51,737 nt of DNA from Hadarchaeum sp964343275 (GTDB taxonomy: Archaea > Hadarchaeota > Hadarchaeia > Hadarchaeales > Hadarchaeaceae): positions 1 through 51,737 of the forward strand of contig CAYFIY010000005.1 in the NCBI GenBank assembly GCA_964343275.1. Reading direction: 5' to 3'. Under the pieces are notes generated by a model. The model was not told where the DNA came from, did no database searches, and saw only the letters and a program-made list of their open reading frames with translations. Positions within the stretch are counted from its first letter, which is position 1. Every line of letters begins with the position of its first letter. Shown piece by piece: positions 33,112-41,358 of this stretch. Made by a program: the position numbers and the translations under genes.

Positions 33112-33520
33112 AATTGATATTTCAAATAAATAGAATTTAAATAGCTAGTGCAGAAATTCGATTGTAAAGACACCACGCGACGATTTCGGTTACCCTGACC
33201 ACGCTTTCTCCTCAAGATCTTTTTCAGGTATCAGTGCTTCGATGCACACTTCCGCGCACATTATTCACGTCCTGTCTCAGCCGCGCTGAGTTTTTTAGTG
33301 GCTCCCCTTACTCGTAGATGGAGTTCAGCTCGTTTACTCTCATTATCCCCGCAGTTAAGCTACCACAATTTTTAATATTAAGTTTTTCTATTTTTTGTTT
33401 TTTGGCATATCCTAGCGGGTATCTTAAAAATTTATTAACCCCTGCTTTTGGAAAAGGATCATGAGTTAACTACTTTTATTTAACCAAAAGGGAAATAATA
33501 ACTTATACCGCTTAATATTA
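33112..33520. other. 409-bp intergenic region with a candidate small transcript
   Basis: It holds an AT box (gaatttaaatag near 33132-33143) and, about 140 bases on, a hairpin with T6. These could bracket a small RNA of roughly 33165-33296. On the opposite strand a 23-codon micro-ORF (ATG 33261, TAA 33192-33190) encodes a peptide starting MCAEVCIEALIPE, with GGACGTG upstream. Neither is proven. The right part is AT-rich promoter DNA for moeA copy 2. Confidence 0.35.
33276..33296 (+). terminator. Hairpin plus T6 terminator-like structure
   Basis: CTCAGC (33276-33281), a 3-base loop CGC, GCTGAG (33285-33290), then six T. It lies 165 bp after the glnA stop, so it may end the glnA transcript or an independent small RNA. 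Confidence 0.5.
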
Positions 33521-34771
33521 ATGGAAAATATGTCCGGTTTCTTGCATGTCGTGCCAGTGGAAGTTGCCAAAGAATCTTTGGCCAAAAAATGGAAGGCGAA
33601 ACCGAGAGATATGGTTATTTTGGCTTCCGATGCTGTTGGCCGTGTAAATTCTAGGGATATTATATCAAATGTTGATGTTCCACCATTTGACAGAGCAGCT
33701 TTCGACGGCTATGTCGTCTTAGCTTCTGATACTTTTGGGGCCACAGAGTATTCTCCGGTCGAACTCCAGGTGGTAGATAGGATTAGGGCGGGTTCATGGC
33801 CCAGAAAGCCTATCGGGCCAGGGTTTTGTGCTGAGATATCTACTGGGGCTCCAATGCCGAGTGGTTCCAATGCAGTGGTAATGGTTGAGCATGTTCAGAT
33901 AAAGGGGACGAGAATAGTGGTGTACAGGGCAGTTTCTCCTGAAGAGAATGTCGCTAAGCGTGGCTCGGACATAAAGAAGGGCCAGAAAGTGATTCATCGG
34001 ATAAAAAGGCTCACTCAGACAGATATTGCTGTCTTAGCCGCGGTTGGAGTTAAAAAAATTAGAGTGAGGCACAAGCCTGTAGTCTCAATAATCTCGAGCG
34101 GCTCTGAACTGGTAGAACCTGGCGAAAAGTTAAGTTTGGGAAAAATTTATGATGTAAACGGTTCAGCGCTCAGCGAGGCCGTCAAGGGATGTGGGGCGGA
34201 GTCCATTTATCTTGGAATTGTACCGGACGAGGTTTCGAAAATGAAGGCAGCAGTTAAGAAGGCGTTGAAGTTTTCCGATATTGTACTGATTTCTGGTGGT
34301 TCCTCTATCGGTTCAGGCGATATCTGTCCTGAAGTTATTAATGGTATCGGAAGACCTGGCGTAATAGTACATGGCCTTGCAATAAAACCAGGTAAGCCGA
34401 CTTTTTTAGCTGTAGTTCGAAACAAACCTATATTTGGTCTACCCGGTTACCCAGTTTCAGCGTTAATAGTTTTTGACCAGCTCGTGGCTGGTTATCTACA
34501 CGATCTCTCTGGAGTTCGAAAAGAAGCCCGCGAAATCGTTTGGGCTAAGCTCACGGCTAGGGTTCTTTCTGCGCGTGGGAGGCGAGAACTAGTTCCCGTG
34601 ATATTGCTCAGTAAAGATGATGGGCTTATGGCAGAGCCGGTCTTGAAAGGCTCCGGTGCAATAACATCACTTTCCACAGCCAACGGCTATATGGAAGTAC
34701 CGCTTGAACAAGAACTTGTCGATGAAGGTGAACATGTGGAGATAAGACTCTTCGGAGGTGCCACGTCATGA
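33521..34771 (+). CDS. moeA2: Molybdopterin molybdenumtransferase MoeA (copy 2)
   Basis: A 416-residue MoeA paralogue. Landmarks are VPPFDRAAFDGYVVLASDTFGA, STGAPMPSGSNAVVMVEH, ISGGSSIGSGDICPEVI and IFGLPGYPVSALIVFD. The first copy has SVGERDL where this one has SIGSGDI in the MPT-binding loop. It starts an operon with mobB (4-bp overlap) and moaA (8-bp overlap). Two MoeA proteins per archaeal genome are common; metal specificity cannot be read. Confidence 0.95.
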   Translation: MENMSGFLHVVPVEVAKESLAKKWKAKPRDMVILASDAVGRVNSRDIISNVDVPPFDRAAFDGYVVLASDTFGATEYSPVELQVVDRIRAGSWPRKPIGPGFCAEISTGAPMPSGSNAVVMVEHVQIKGTRIVVYRAVSPEENVAKRGSDIKKGQKVIHRIKRLTQTDIAVLAAVGVKKIRVRHKPVVSIISSGSELVEPGEKLSLGKIYDVNGSALSEAVKGCGAESIYLGIVPDEVSKMKAAVKKALKFSDIVLISGGSSIGSGDICPEVINGIGRPGVIVHGLAIKPGKPTFLAVVRNKPIFGLPGYPVSALIVFDQLVAGYLHDLSGVRKEAREIVWAKLTARVLSARGRRELVPVILLSKDDGLMAEPVLKGSGAITSLSTANGYMEVPLEQELVDEGEHVEIRLFGGATS

Positions 34772-35499
34772 TAAGGACCCTATCGGTCGTTGGCTTTCAC
34801 AAGACTGGTAAAACTAAGGTGGTTGAAACAATAGTACGTAAGCTGACGGAGCACGGCTATCTGGTAGGTACGTTGAAACATATTACTAAAAGTGGTTTCA
34901 CTATCGATCAACCAGGAAAGGATAGTTGGTTGCATGCAAAATCAGGTGCTATGCAGGTGGTTTTGCTGGCTCCTAAGGAAATTGCAAAAATCGAAAAACG
35001 ATCGGCTGGTCTTCAGGAAATATTGGAAAGTTTATACGGGCTGGACTTTGTAATTGTAGAGGGGTTCAAAGATTTTAGAGGATTGGCGAAAGTCGTGGTT
35101 GCTAAAAGTAAGTCCGAGGCTGATAAATTGATGGATGCGTTCACCATTGCCTGTGTCGGAGTGGAGGGTATGAAAATTCCTTGCTTCGATTTTGAAAGTC
35201 TGGAAGGGATAACAGAAATAGTCGAAAGGAAGGCTTATCCTCTTCTATTGGGGTTGGATTGCAGACAGTGTGGTATGAGTAGTTGCGAGGAGTATGCGGC
35301 CGCAGTAGTTTCTGGAGATAAGCTCTGGGACGATTGTCCGGTATCACGATGTAGTTTGACTGTTACGGTTGATGGTAAAAGAATCTCACTTAGCCCGTTC
35401 GCGAAGAAAATTTTCACAAGCACAATAAAGGGCATGGTCTCTTCGTTGAAGGGAGTGAATGGCGAACAGATAAATATCAGGGTGATGGGACATGATTGA
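34768..35499 (+). CDS. mobB: MobB with C-terminal [4Fe-4S]-binding domain
   Basis: A 243-residue fusion. Residues 1-150 are MobB, a P-loop GTPase-like adapter of molybdopterin guanine dinucleotide synthesis (Walker A GFHKTGKT at 9-16, LKHITKSGFTIDQPGKDSW, FVIVEGFKDF). Residues about 155-195 carry C165-x2-C168-x4-C173-x16-C190 with the pattern CRQCGMSSCEEYAAAVVSGD, the [4Fe-4S] motif of PF04060 as in RnfB. A further 50-residue tail follows. Classical MobB lacks this Fe-S part. No mobA partner is in the window. Start ATG 34768 overlaps moeA2; the stop overlaps moaA. Confidence 0.9.
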   Translation: MIRTLSVVGFHKTGKTKVVETIVRKLTEHGYLVGTLKHITKSGFTIDQPGKDSWLHAKSGAMQVVLLAPKEIAKIEKRSAGLQEILESLYGLDFVIVEGFKDFRGLAKVVVAKSKSEADKLMDAFTIACVGVEGMKIPCFDFESLEGITEIVERKAYPLLLGLDCRQCGMSSCEEYAAAVVSGDKLWDDCPVSRCSLTVTVDGKRISLSPFAKKIFTSTIKGMVSSLKGVNGEQINIRVMGHD

Positions 35500-36424
35500 T
35501 AGCTTTGGACGCGAAATAAGAGGGCTCAGGGTTTCGGTCACCGATAACTGCAACTTCAACTGTTTTTACTGTCATCGCGAAGGCTGTCTTACAAGCTCTG
35601 GAGAAATGACGCCTAATGAGATAGGCAAAATTATTACACTTGCCGTGGATTTCAGCGTGAAAAAAATAAAGATTACGGGAGGGGAACCACTTCTACGGAA
35701 CGATATCGTTGACGTGATTGCTGCCTGCAATAAACCTGGGATAAATGAAGTCTCGATGACCACAAATGGGGTTCTTCTTTCGGATTTGGCACATGAACTA
35801 TCAGATGCAGGGTTGGATAGGGTTAACGTCAGTCTGGATACGCTTAATCCGCAAAAATTTTCCAATATTACTCGTAACGGGTCGGTACAAAAAGTAATAG
35901 ACGGGATAGATGCTGCGGTCGATGCCAGGTTGAATCCCGTAAAGTTGAACATGATACTTCTAAGAGGCTTAAATGAAGATGAGGTTAATTCGATGATTGA
36001 ATTTTCGTCCGATCGTAGCGTGATTCTCCAACTGATCGAACTAGTGGACCTGAATGGCAAAGATTTCGACACTTATCATAAAAATTTTGATGAGATCGAG
36101 CGTGCTATTGTCTCTCGGGCTATTGAGGTTAAGACCCGACGTTCCATGCAGTCCCGAAAGAGATACATATTGCCAGAGGGAGAAGTGGAGATTGTCCGTC
36201 CTATGCACAACACAAAATTCTGTGCAAATTGCCATCGACTTAGACTGACGCCAGATGGACATCTTAAGCCCTGTCTAATGCGCAACGATAATCTGGTAGA
36301 TCTACTTACTTTTGTTCGAGCTGGTGACACCGATGGAGCCGTGAAAGCCTTTCGTGAGGCGATTTTGCGACGGGAGCCTTATTTTAATAGCGTGGGACAA
36401 CGGACGTGCTTACATGATGTCTAA
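35492..36424 (+). CDS. moaA: GTP 3',8-cyclase MoaA (radical SAM)
   Basis: A 310-residue radical SAM enzyme starting molybdopterin synthesis from GTP. The N-terminal CX3CX2C cluster is C20, C24, C27 (TDNCNFNCFYCH). ITGGEPLLR follows near 60. The C-terminal cluster is FCANCHRLRLTPDGHLKPC (CX2CX13C), which binds GTP. The conserved C-terminal Gly-Gly of bacterial MoaA is not present; the protein ends GQRTCLHDV. With MoaC/MoaB at 15 kb this completes the early pathway. No MoaD or MoaE gene is in the window. Confidence 0.94.
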   Translation: MIDSFGREIRGLRVSVTDNCNFNCFYCHREGCLTSSGEMTPNEIGKIITLAVDFSVKKIKITGGEPLLRNDIVDVIAACNKPGINEVSMTTNGVLLSDLAHELSDAGLDRVNVSLDTLNPQKFSNITRNGSVQKVIDGIDAAVDARLNPVKLNMILLRGLNEDEVNSMIEFSSDRSVILQLIELVDLNGKDFDTYHKNFDEIERAIVSRAIEVKTRRSMQSRKRYILPEGEVEIVRPMHNTKFCANCHRLRLTPDGHLKPCLMRNDNLVDLLTFVRAGDTDGAVKAFREAILRREPYFNSVGQRTCLHDV

Positions 36425-36724
36425 ATTAACTATTTTCAAGGTTCATGAGAAACTAAGCTCTAATTTAAATTGCGTATAATAACCTCTTGGTTAAGAATCC
36501 ATAATTTTTATAGAAGTATCATGAATGACATGATAGTTGAAGTGCTCTAAATATGATATGACATTTAATGCCAAAGAAAAGTTAGATAATCATATAAAAA
36601 CCGCACACTAGATGTAGTGGGCAATCTTTTTCCCATTTTGCAGATGCCCACTTTTGCGGTGGGAATATTTTTTCCCCACAGCTGACTGGGTACGAAATGT
36701 ATAATCTGCTCAACTTTATTTGGA
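36425..36724. other. 300-bp AT-rich spacer with structured inverted repeats
   Basis: No coding signal on either strand. Positions 36425-36600 are AT-rich without clear features. The segment 36601-36681 is strongly structured (see separate entry) and lies between the convergent ends of moaA and the flavoprotein gene. Confidence 0.5.
36601..36681 (-). other. Structured element, possible three-way-junction RNA or terminator
   Basis: An outer stem CCGCA (36601-36605) pairs with TGCGG (36655-36659). Inside are CACTA-gatg-TAGTG (36606-36619) and GGGCA/TGCCC (36619-36623/36645-36649). A second hairpin follows, GTGGG...CCCAC (36659-36678). Read on the minus strand, the outer stem is followed by T5, so it may be the terminator of the flavoprotein gene. 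Confidence 0.4.
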
Positions 36725-38173
36725 TTATTTTATGAAGAGATTGTAAGGATCCGTAAGCATATGATGGTATTGCTCGGGGAGCATGAGATTCTGGAAGGAC
36801 TTATCTACGACTTCGCTTAAAGCTGGGTGGATGTGCATTCCTTCCACTATCGGTCGTATGCTTCTAGAGGGTGTGTACATCAAGTTTATTATCTCGTGTA
36901 TAAGCACCGAGGCGTGCGGCCCGATAATATGTGCGCCAATAATGTTCCGTTCCTTTCTATCAACGATGACTTTGACAAAGTAGTTTTTTGTACCCATAGC
37001 TTTTCCTTTAGCAGTGTCCTGATATCTACTTATGCCGATCAGCAGGTTGTCTTCGCCGTATTCATCCATTGCTTCTTTTTCTCCTAAACCGACGCCAGCA
37101 ATTTCCGGATAAGTGAAGATGGCATGTGGTACGGCGTGATAATCAACAGGTGTTCTTTTTTTCAATACAGCGTTTTTGTAGACGACATAGGCTTCGTAGT
37201 TCGCCACATGTTTGAATTGGTATTTCCCGATCGCATCACCTAACGCCCAAACGTTCGGCTGTGAGGTCTCCAAATATTCGTTGACAATGATCCATCCATT
37301 TTTATCTGTTTTTATACCGCCCTTTTCTAGGTGTAATATATCTGCGTTGGAACCCCTACCGACAGCGACATATATTTCATCAGCGATTATTTCTACTTCA
37401 TTACTATTTTCCCTGTCGACAGCCGTGAGTTTTTTCTTTCCTTCTGTAGTTCTTTCAGCCTTTTTAACTTCGTGGTTAGTCAAGATTGTCATGTGTTTCT
37501 GTAAATCAATTTTTGCTAGAGCGGAAACTTCTGGTTCTTCATCTTTTAGAAACTGAGAGTTTCTGCCGATTATGGTGACCTTTGATCCCATGGCCGATAG
37601 GAAATGGCCATATTCGGCAGCTATATATCCCCCACCGATTATGGCGATGCTCTCCGGTAATTCTTTTATGTGGATGAAGGTGTCGCTCGTTAGGTAACCC
37701 ACTTCTTCTAGACCATTCACTAGTGGGATTTTCGGTTTTGAACCGATGCAGAGGAATATCATCTTAGATTTTATAGCTTCACCGCCAACTTTTATAGTAT
37801 ATGGACAGATAAATTCGCCCACGTCCTTGTGGTAATCTATATTCTCGTTTTGGGAAAGACCATTTTTTAAACTGTTTGTGTTTTTGTGGATAATTGTTCT
37901 CATCCTCTTCATGATCGATTTAAAGTCTATATCTCGGATGCTGGTTTTTATCCCAAATTCTCTGGCCTTCTCAGATATTCTTACTAATTCCGCAGGGTAC
38001 AACAACAATTTTGATGGTATGCAGCCCCTTGTAAGGCATATTCCGCCCGGATCGTCTTTATCAATAACAGCAATTTTTATCTTAGGATTATTTTGGATCA
38101 TAGCGTCGGCTATTTCCATAGCAGATCCAGTGCCTATTACAATCAAGTCGTACTTCTTCATATCTAACATCAT
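36725..38173 (-). CDS. Pyridine nucleotide-disulfide oxidoreductase (dihydrolipoamide dehydrogenase-like)
   Basis: A 482-residue FAD enzyme. The N-terminal FAD Rossmann is DLIVIGTGSAMEIADAM (the last part departs from the usual GxGxxG..AA). The redox pair is in GGICLTRGCIPSKLLLYP. The NAD site is IAIIGGGYIAAEYGHFLSAMG, and the C-terminal dimer domain ends EGMHIHPALSEVVDKSF, with the His-Pro of lipoamide dehydrogenases. The C-terminal 40 residues after HPAL form an extra tail. No lipoyl-dependent complex genes are nearby, so the partner may be another disulfide or Hg/CoA-type substrate. Start ATG 38173, or ATG 38161. Confidence 0.9.
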   Translation of the reverse strand: MMLDMKKYDLIVIGTGSAMEIADAMIQNNPKIKIAVIDKDDPGGICLTRGCIPSKLLLYPAELVRISEKAREFGIKTSIRDIDFKSIMKRMRTIIHKNTNSLKNGLSQNENIDYHKDVGEFICPYTIKVGGEAIKSKMIFLCIGSKPKIPLVNGLEEVGYLTSDTFIHIKELPESIAIIGGGYIAAEYGHFLSAMGSKVTIIGRNSQFLKDEEPEVSALAKIDLQKHMTILTNHEVKKAERTTEGKKKLTAVDRENSNEVEIIADEIYVAVGRGSNADILHLEKGGIKTDKNGWIIVNEYLETSQPNVWALGDAIGKYQFKHVANYEAYVVYKNAVLKKRTPVDYHAVPHAIFTYPEIAGVGLGEKEAMDEYGEDNLLIGISRYQDTAKGKAMGTKNYFVKVIVDRKERNIIGAHIIGPHASVLIHEIINLMYTPSRSIRPIVEGMHIHPALSEVVDKSFQNLMLPEQYHHMLTDPYNLFIK

Positions 38174-38272
38174 TTTAAAAAGCTGGTTTTCAAATTAAAA
38201 ACTTATCATAATTAATTGTCTTAGAATTTGAACGATTTAAAGTCTGAGATATAAGGTTCAAGCGGAGTTGTG

Positions 38273-39373
38273 ATGAGCGGCAATACTTTCGGGAAGATTT
38301 TCAGGATAACTACGTTTGGTGAGAGCCATGGGGATGCAATTGGTGTAATCGTTGATGGCGTCCCTGCTGGGATGCCACTCAATGTGGGCGATATCCAGCG
38401 CGAGCTGAATCGTCGGAGTCCAGGTCAATCGATCTTAACATCCCCAAGGCGGGAAAAGGATAAGGTAGTAATCGTCTCGGGAGCTTTCAGGGGTAGGACC
38501 CTAGGTACTCCAATATGCATGATAGTTCATAATGTCGACATTGACTCTCGGTCCTACGAGGAGGTAAAAACCAAGCCACGACCGGGTCATGCCGAGCTAA
38601 CCTACTGGTTAAAGTATGGGCATTTTGACTACCGAGGCGGCGGACGTGCGGCCGCCCGCGAAACAGCAGGGAGGGTCGCAGCAGGCGCAATTGCTAAGAA
38701 GCTTCTCGCGGCCAATGGAATTGAAATATTGGGTCACACAGTTGAAGCTGCTGGCATAGCGGTCGAATGCGAGTTGTCGTCAGCGAAGATTCGTAGGAAC
38801 GTCGAGAGAAACCCTATCCGATGCGCCGATTTAAAAAAGGCTGAGTTGATGAAAAAAGCTATACTGAAAGCAGCTGCCGAAGGGGACAGCACTGGCGGGA
38901 TAGTCGAGGTTCAGGCCTTGGGGGCCCCCGCCGGGCTAGGCGACCCCGTTTTTGACAAACTTGATGCAGAGATAGCTTGCGCTCTTATGTCAATCGGCAC
39001 GGTAAAGGCAGTGCTCATAGGTGTAGGTTGCAAACTTGCTCGCATGCGCGGTTCCGAGGCAAATGATCCGATAGTGATTCAGGGGGGAAAGGTTGTCCCG
39101 CAGACTAACAACGCAGGTGGGATTCTCGGAGGAGTATCCACGGGGATGCCAATTGTTGCTAAAATAGCGGTTAAACCTACACCCTCGATATCGAAACCAC
39201 AAAGCACTGTGGATTTGGCGACGATGAAGATGACTGAGATGAGGTTAAAGGGTCGTTTTGACCCAAACGTATGTCCGCGGATAGTGCCTGTGGCTGAGGC
39301 GATGCTGTCGTTAGTCATTGTTGACCACATGCTCCGTGCTGGCAAGATTGACCCGAATAGGTTCAAGAAATGA
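38273..39373 (+). CDS. aroC: Chorismate synthase
   Basis: A 366-residue FMN-dependent enzyme forming chorismate from EPSP. Signatures are FRITTFGESHGDAIGVIVDG near the start, RRSPGQSILTSPRREKD, GGGRAAARETAGRVAAGAIA and the late RGRFDPNVCPR-type motif (LKGRFDPNVCPRIVPVAEAM). Start ATG 38273, preceded by GGAG (38264-38267). It heads an operon with shikimate kinase (10-bp gap) and a chorismate mutase-ACT fusion, so three consecutive-to-adjacent steps of aromatic amino acid synthesis are co-transcribed. Confidence 0.97.
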   Translation: MSGNTFGKIFRITTFGESHGDAIGVIVDGVPAGMPLNVGDIQRELNRRSPGQSILTSPRREKDKVVIVSGAFRGRTLGTPICMIVHNVDIDSRSYEEVKTKPRPGHAELTYWLKYGHFDYRGGGRAAARETAGRVAAGAIAKKLLAANGIEILGHTVEAAGIAVECELSSAKIRRNVERNPIRCADLKKAELMKKAILKAAAEGDSTGGIVEVQALGAPAGLGDPVFDKLDAEIACALMSIGTVKAVLIGVGCKLARMRGSEANDPIVIQGGKVVPQTNNAGGILGGVSTGMPIVAKIAVKPTPSISKPQSTVDLATMKMTEMRLKGRFDPNVCPRIVPVAEAMLSLVIVDHMLRAGKIDPNRFKK

Positions 39374-39382
39374 GGTGTTAAC

Positions 39383-40267
39383 TTGGGTCAAGGAGTGGGA
39401 GTAGCTTCTGCCTGCGCTTCCGCCACAGTGGTTAATGCAATCGCGACGGGTAAGGGCGCAGCTTTTGGTATCGATCTTAGAGTTATGTCTAAGGTCAAGC
39501 TAACTTCTGACAAAAAAATATCAGGTCGAGTTCTAGGTGTAAAAGGGGAAAGCCCGAAATTAATTGAGATTTGCGTTAAAAAAGTGCTAAATCATCTCGG
39601 TTTGATAAAAAGTTACGGGGCGCTGATTGAGACTGGTTCCGATATTCCAATTGCAGTAGGGCTATCGAGTAGCAGCGCGGCGGCGAATGCTGCAGTCATG
39701 GCGACTTTCGCAGCACTTGATAAAAAACCGAAACCGAAACTAGTTCTCGACCTTGCAATTGATGCAGCGTTTGAGGCTAAAGTGACCATAACCGGTGCTC
39801 TCGATGACGCTGCTGCTTCTTTCTACGGTCATGGAGTTGTGACCGACAATCTGAAGCAGAAGATTCTAAATCATTTCGAGTTGGACCCCAAACTTATGGT
39901 TTTGATCCATGTGCCGCCATCAAAATTCTATACCTCAAAGACTAGCTCAATCGCCCTAAAGCCAATCAAGGAGGTTATCGAAATGGTGCATAACATGGCC
40001 CGCCGAGGCGAGGTGATGAAAGCGCTGACGATTAATGGCCTACTATACGCAAGCTCTTTGGGTTACGACCCAATGGTGGCAATTGAGGCTATTTCAAAGG
40101 GTGCTTTAGCGGCAGGATTGTCTGGTACTGGGCCTGCTACCATCGCCTTGGCTAAACCTCGGGATGCGATAATAATAGCCAGAGAATGGCAGGCTTGGAA
40201 TGGAAGGATAATTATAACCAGGCCAGCAATGAAGGGTGCAAGAGTGGAGGGTTTAGATGCCGGATAA
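39383..40267 (+). CDS. aroK: Archaeal (GHMP-type) shikimate kinase
   Basis: A 294-residue GHMP kinase family shikimate kinase, unrelated to bacterial AroK. It begins VGVASACASATVVNAIATGKGAAFGID. The GHMP ATP loop is IPIAVGLSSSSAAANAAV at residues 88-105, with a later GLSGTGPATIAL. The pairing with aroC and chorismate mutase supports the assignment over homoserine kinase. TTG start at 39383; stop overlaps the next gene by 11 bp. Confidence 0.93.
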   Translation: MGQGVGVASACASATVVNAIATGKGAAFGIDLRVMSKVKLTSDKKISGRVLGVKGESPKLIEICVKKVLNHLGLIKSYGALIETGSDIPIAVGLSSSSAAANAAVMATFAALDKKPKPKLVLDLAIDAAFEAKVTITGALDDAAASFYGHGVVTDNLKQKILNHFELDPKLMVLIHVPPSKFYTSKTSSIALKPIKEVIEMVHNMARRGEVMKALTINGLLYASSLGYDPMVAIEAISKGALAAGLSGTGPATIALAKPRDAIIIAREWQAWNGRIIITRPAMKGARVEGLDAG

Positions 40268-41045
40268 AAAGCTACAGGAAATCCGTCGGCGAATAGACGA
40301 TATGGATCGTAAGCTGGTCGACATAATCGCAGAACGCCTCAAGCTCTCCGATGATATAGTTGCCTTAAAGAGTAGGCTGAAAGTCGGGGTGAGGGACGAT
40401 GCGAGGGAACGGGTGATAATCGATCGTACTAGGGCCCTTGCTCGCGATCGGGGTATCGAACCCGCTCTGGTTGAAAGTATAATGCGGTTGGTAATGGCGC
40501 AAATGGCGGGCGAGGAGCGCGATCGGATGGGTGGCAGCGAGATGTGGAAGGGAGTGCAGAGAATATTTGGGGATCATCCCGCACAAATGAGCGTTGCTCG
40601 AATAATGTTCAGGTATGGGTTGAGAGTGCGCGATGACGGCGAGATAGCATGCGGCGACATAAGGATTCCAGCAGTCCAAATAGCTAGAGAGGCTGGAGTC
40701 GATCGAAGGGTGGTGGATTCCGCAGCGCAGCGGATCTTAAAAGACGAAAAGCTTCGGGAGGTTTTTGAGAATCTTGAGCCCATCGCTTACCTTAAGGGCG
40801 TGGCGCAGAAGCTCGGTATGGGGGTGATTGAGATTTTACCCGAGGATGCGGCTGAACCAGGAATATTGAAGGGGGTCACGGGCGTAATATCGAGGTTTGG
40901 CGTGAGCATACGCCAAGCAGTGGCCGATGATCCTATCTTTGTGCCACAGCCAAAACTTACTTTAATAACTGATGAACCCGTGACTGGCGGGGTGATAGAG
41001 GCGCTGTGCAAGTTACCTAGCGTTCGAAGCGTTATTGTTTATTGA
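40257..41045 (+). CDS. Chorismate mutase (AroQ) fused to COG2150-type winged-helix/ACT regulator
   Basis: A 262-residue fusion. Residues 1-90 are an AroQ chorismate mutase with residues corresponding to E. coli R11, R28, K39, D48, R51, E52 (here R11, R27, K38, D47, R50, E51). Residues about 94-262 match the archaeal 'predicted regulator of amino acid metabolism, contains ACT domain' (COG2150). That part has MWKGVQRIFGDHPAQMSVARI, a helix-turn-helix at about 135-165, and an ACT domain (about 188-262) with GVSIRQAVADDP. COG2150 proteins are normally separate. The fusion suggests the ACT part senses an aromatic amino acid. No prephenate dehydratase or dehydrogenase domain is present. Confidence 0.9.
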   Translation: MPDKKLQEIRRRIDDMDRKLVDIIAERLKLSDDIVALKSRLKVGVRDDARERVIIDRTRALARDRGIEPALVESIMRLVMAQMAGEERDRMGGSEMWKGVQRIFGDHPAQMSVARIMFRYGLRVRDDGEIACGDIRIPAVQIAREAGVDRRVVDSAAQRILKDEKLREVFENLEPIAYLKGVAQKLGMGVIEILPEDAAEPGILKGVTGVISRFGVSIRQAVADDPIFVPQPKLTLITDEPVTGGVIEALCKLPSVRSVIVY

Positions 41046-41066
41046 GTTAATCTCTACTTTTGAGGA

Positions 41067-41357
41067 TCAAAGCCTGATCAGCTGGGCATGGAGAACTTTT
41101 TGTATTTTGATCACATTATTTTGGTCGATTATACCTGCCGATACAGCTTTTTTTATTATCGAACCTAATAAATTCGCTATGGTGGCGCTTTGCAGCGCTG
41201 CGATACATTTCTCAACGCTGGCATCATGTCCGCCGTAAAAGGACTCTTTAACCTCGATTGTTAGCTCGCCTTCCTTGAACTTTTTGCCTAGGAGTTCCTT
41301 GTCGCAGATCATCACGACGTTTTCGGTCCCTTGCTGCACGGTTCTCAGTAGGGGCAC
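41067..41357 (-). CDS. DUF424 family protein (COG2412)
   Basis: A 96-residue archaeal protein of unknown function. The hallmark is VVMICDKELLGKKFKEGELTIEVKESFYGG, then ATIANLLGSIIKKAVSAGII and KIQKVLHAQLIRL. I place the start at GTG 41357..41355, which follows the aIF2-beta TGA in a TGATG arrangement and has AGAGAGG just upstream. Longer readings into aIF2-beta are out-of-frame overlaps. DUF424 genes commonly sit beside aIF2-beta in archaea, hinting at a translation role. Confidence 0.87.
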   Translation of the reverse strand: MPLLRTVQQGTENVVMICDKELLGKKFKEGELTIEVKESFYGGHDASVEKCIAALQSATIANLLGSIIKKAVSAGIIDQNNVIKIQKVLHAQLIRL

Positions 41358-41358
41358 A

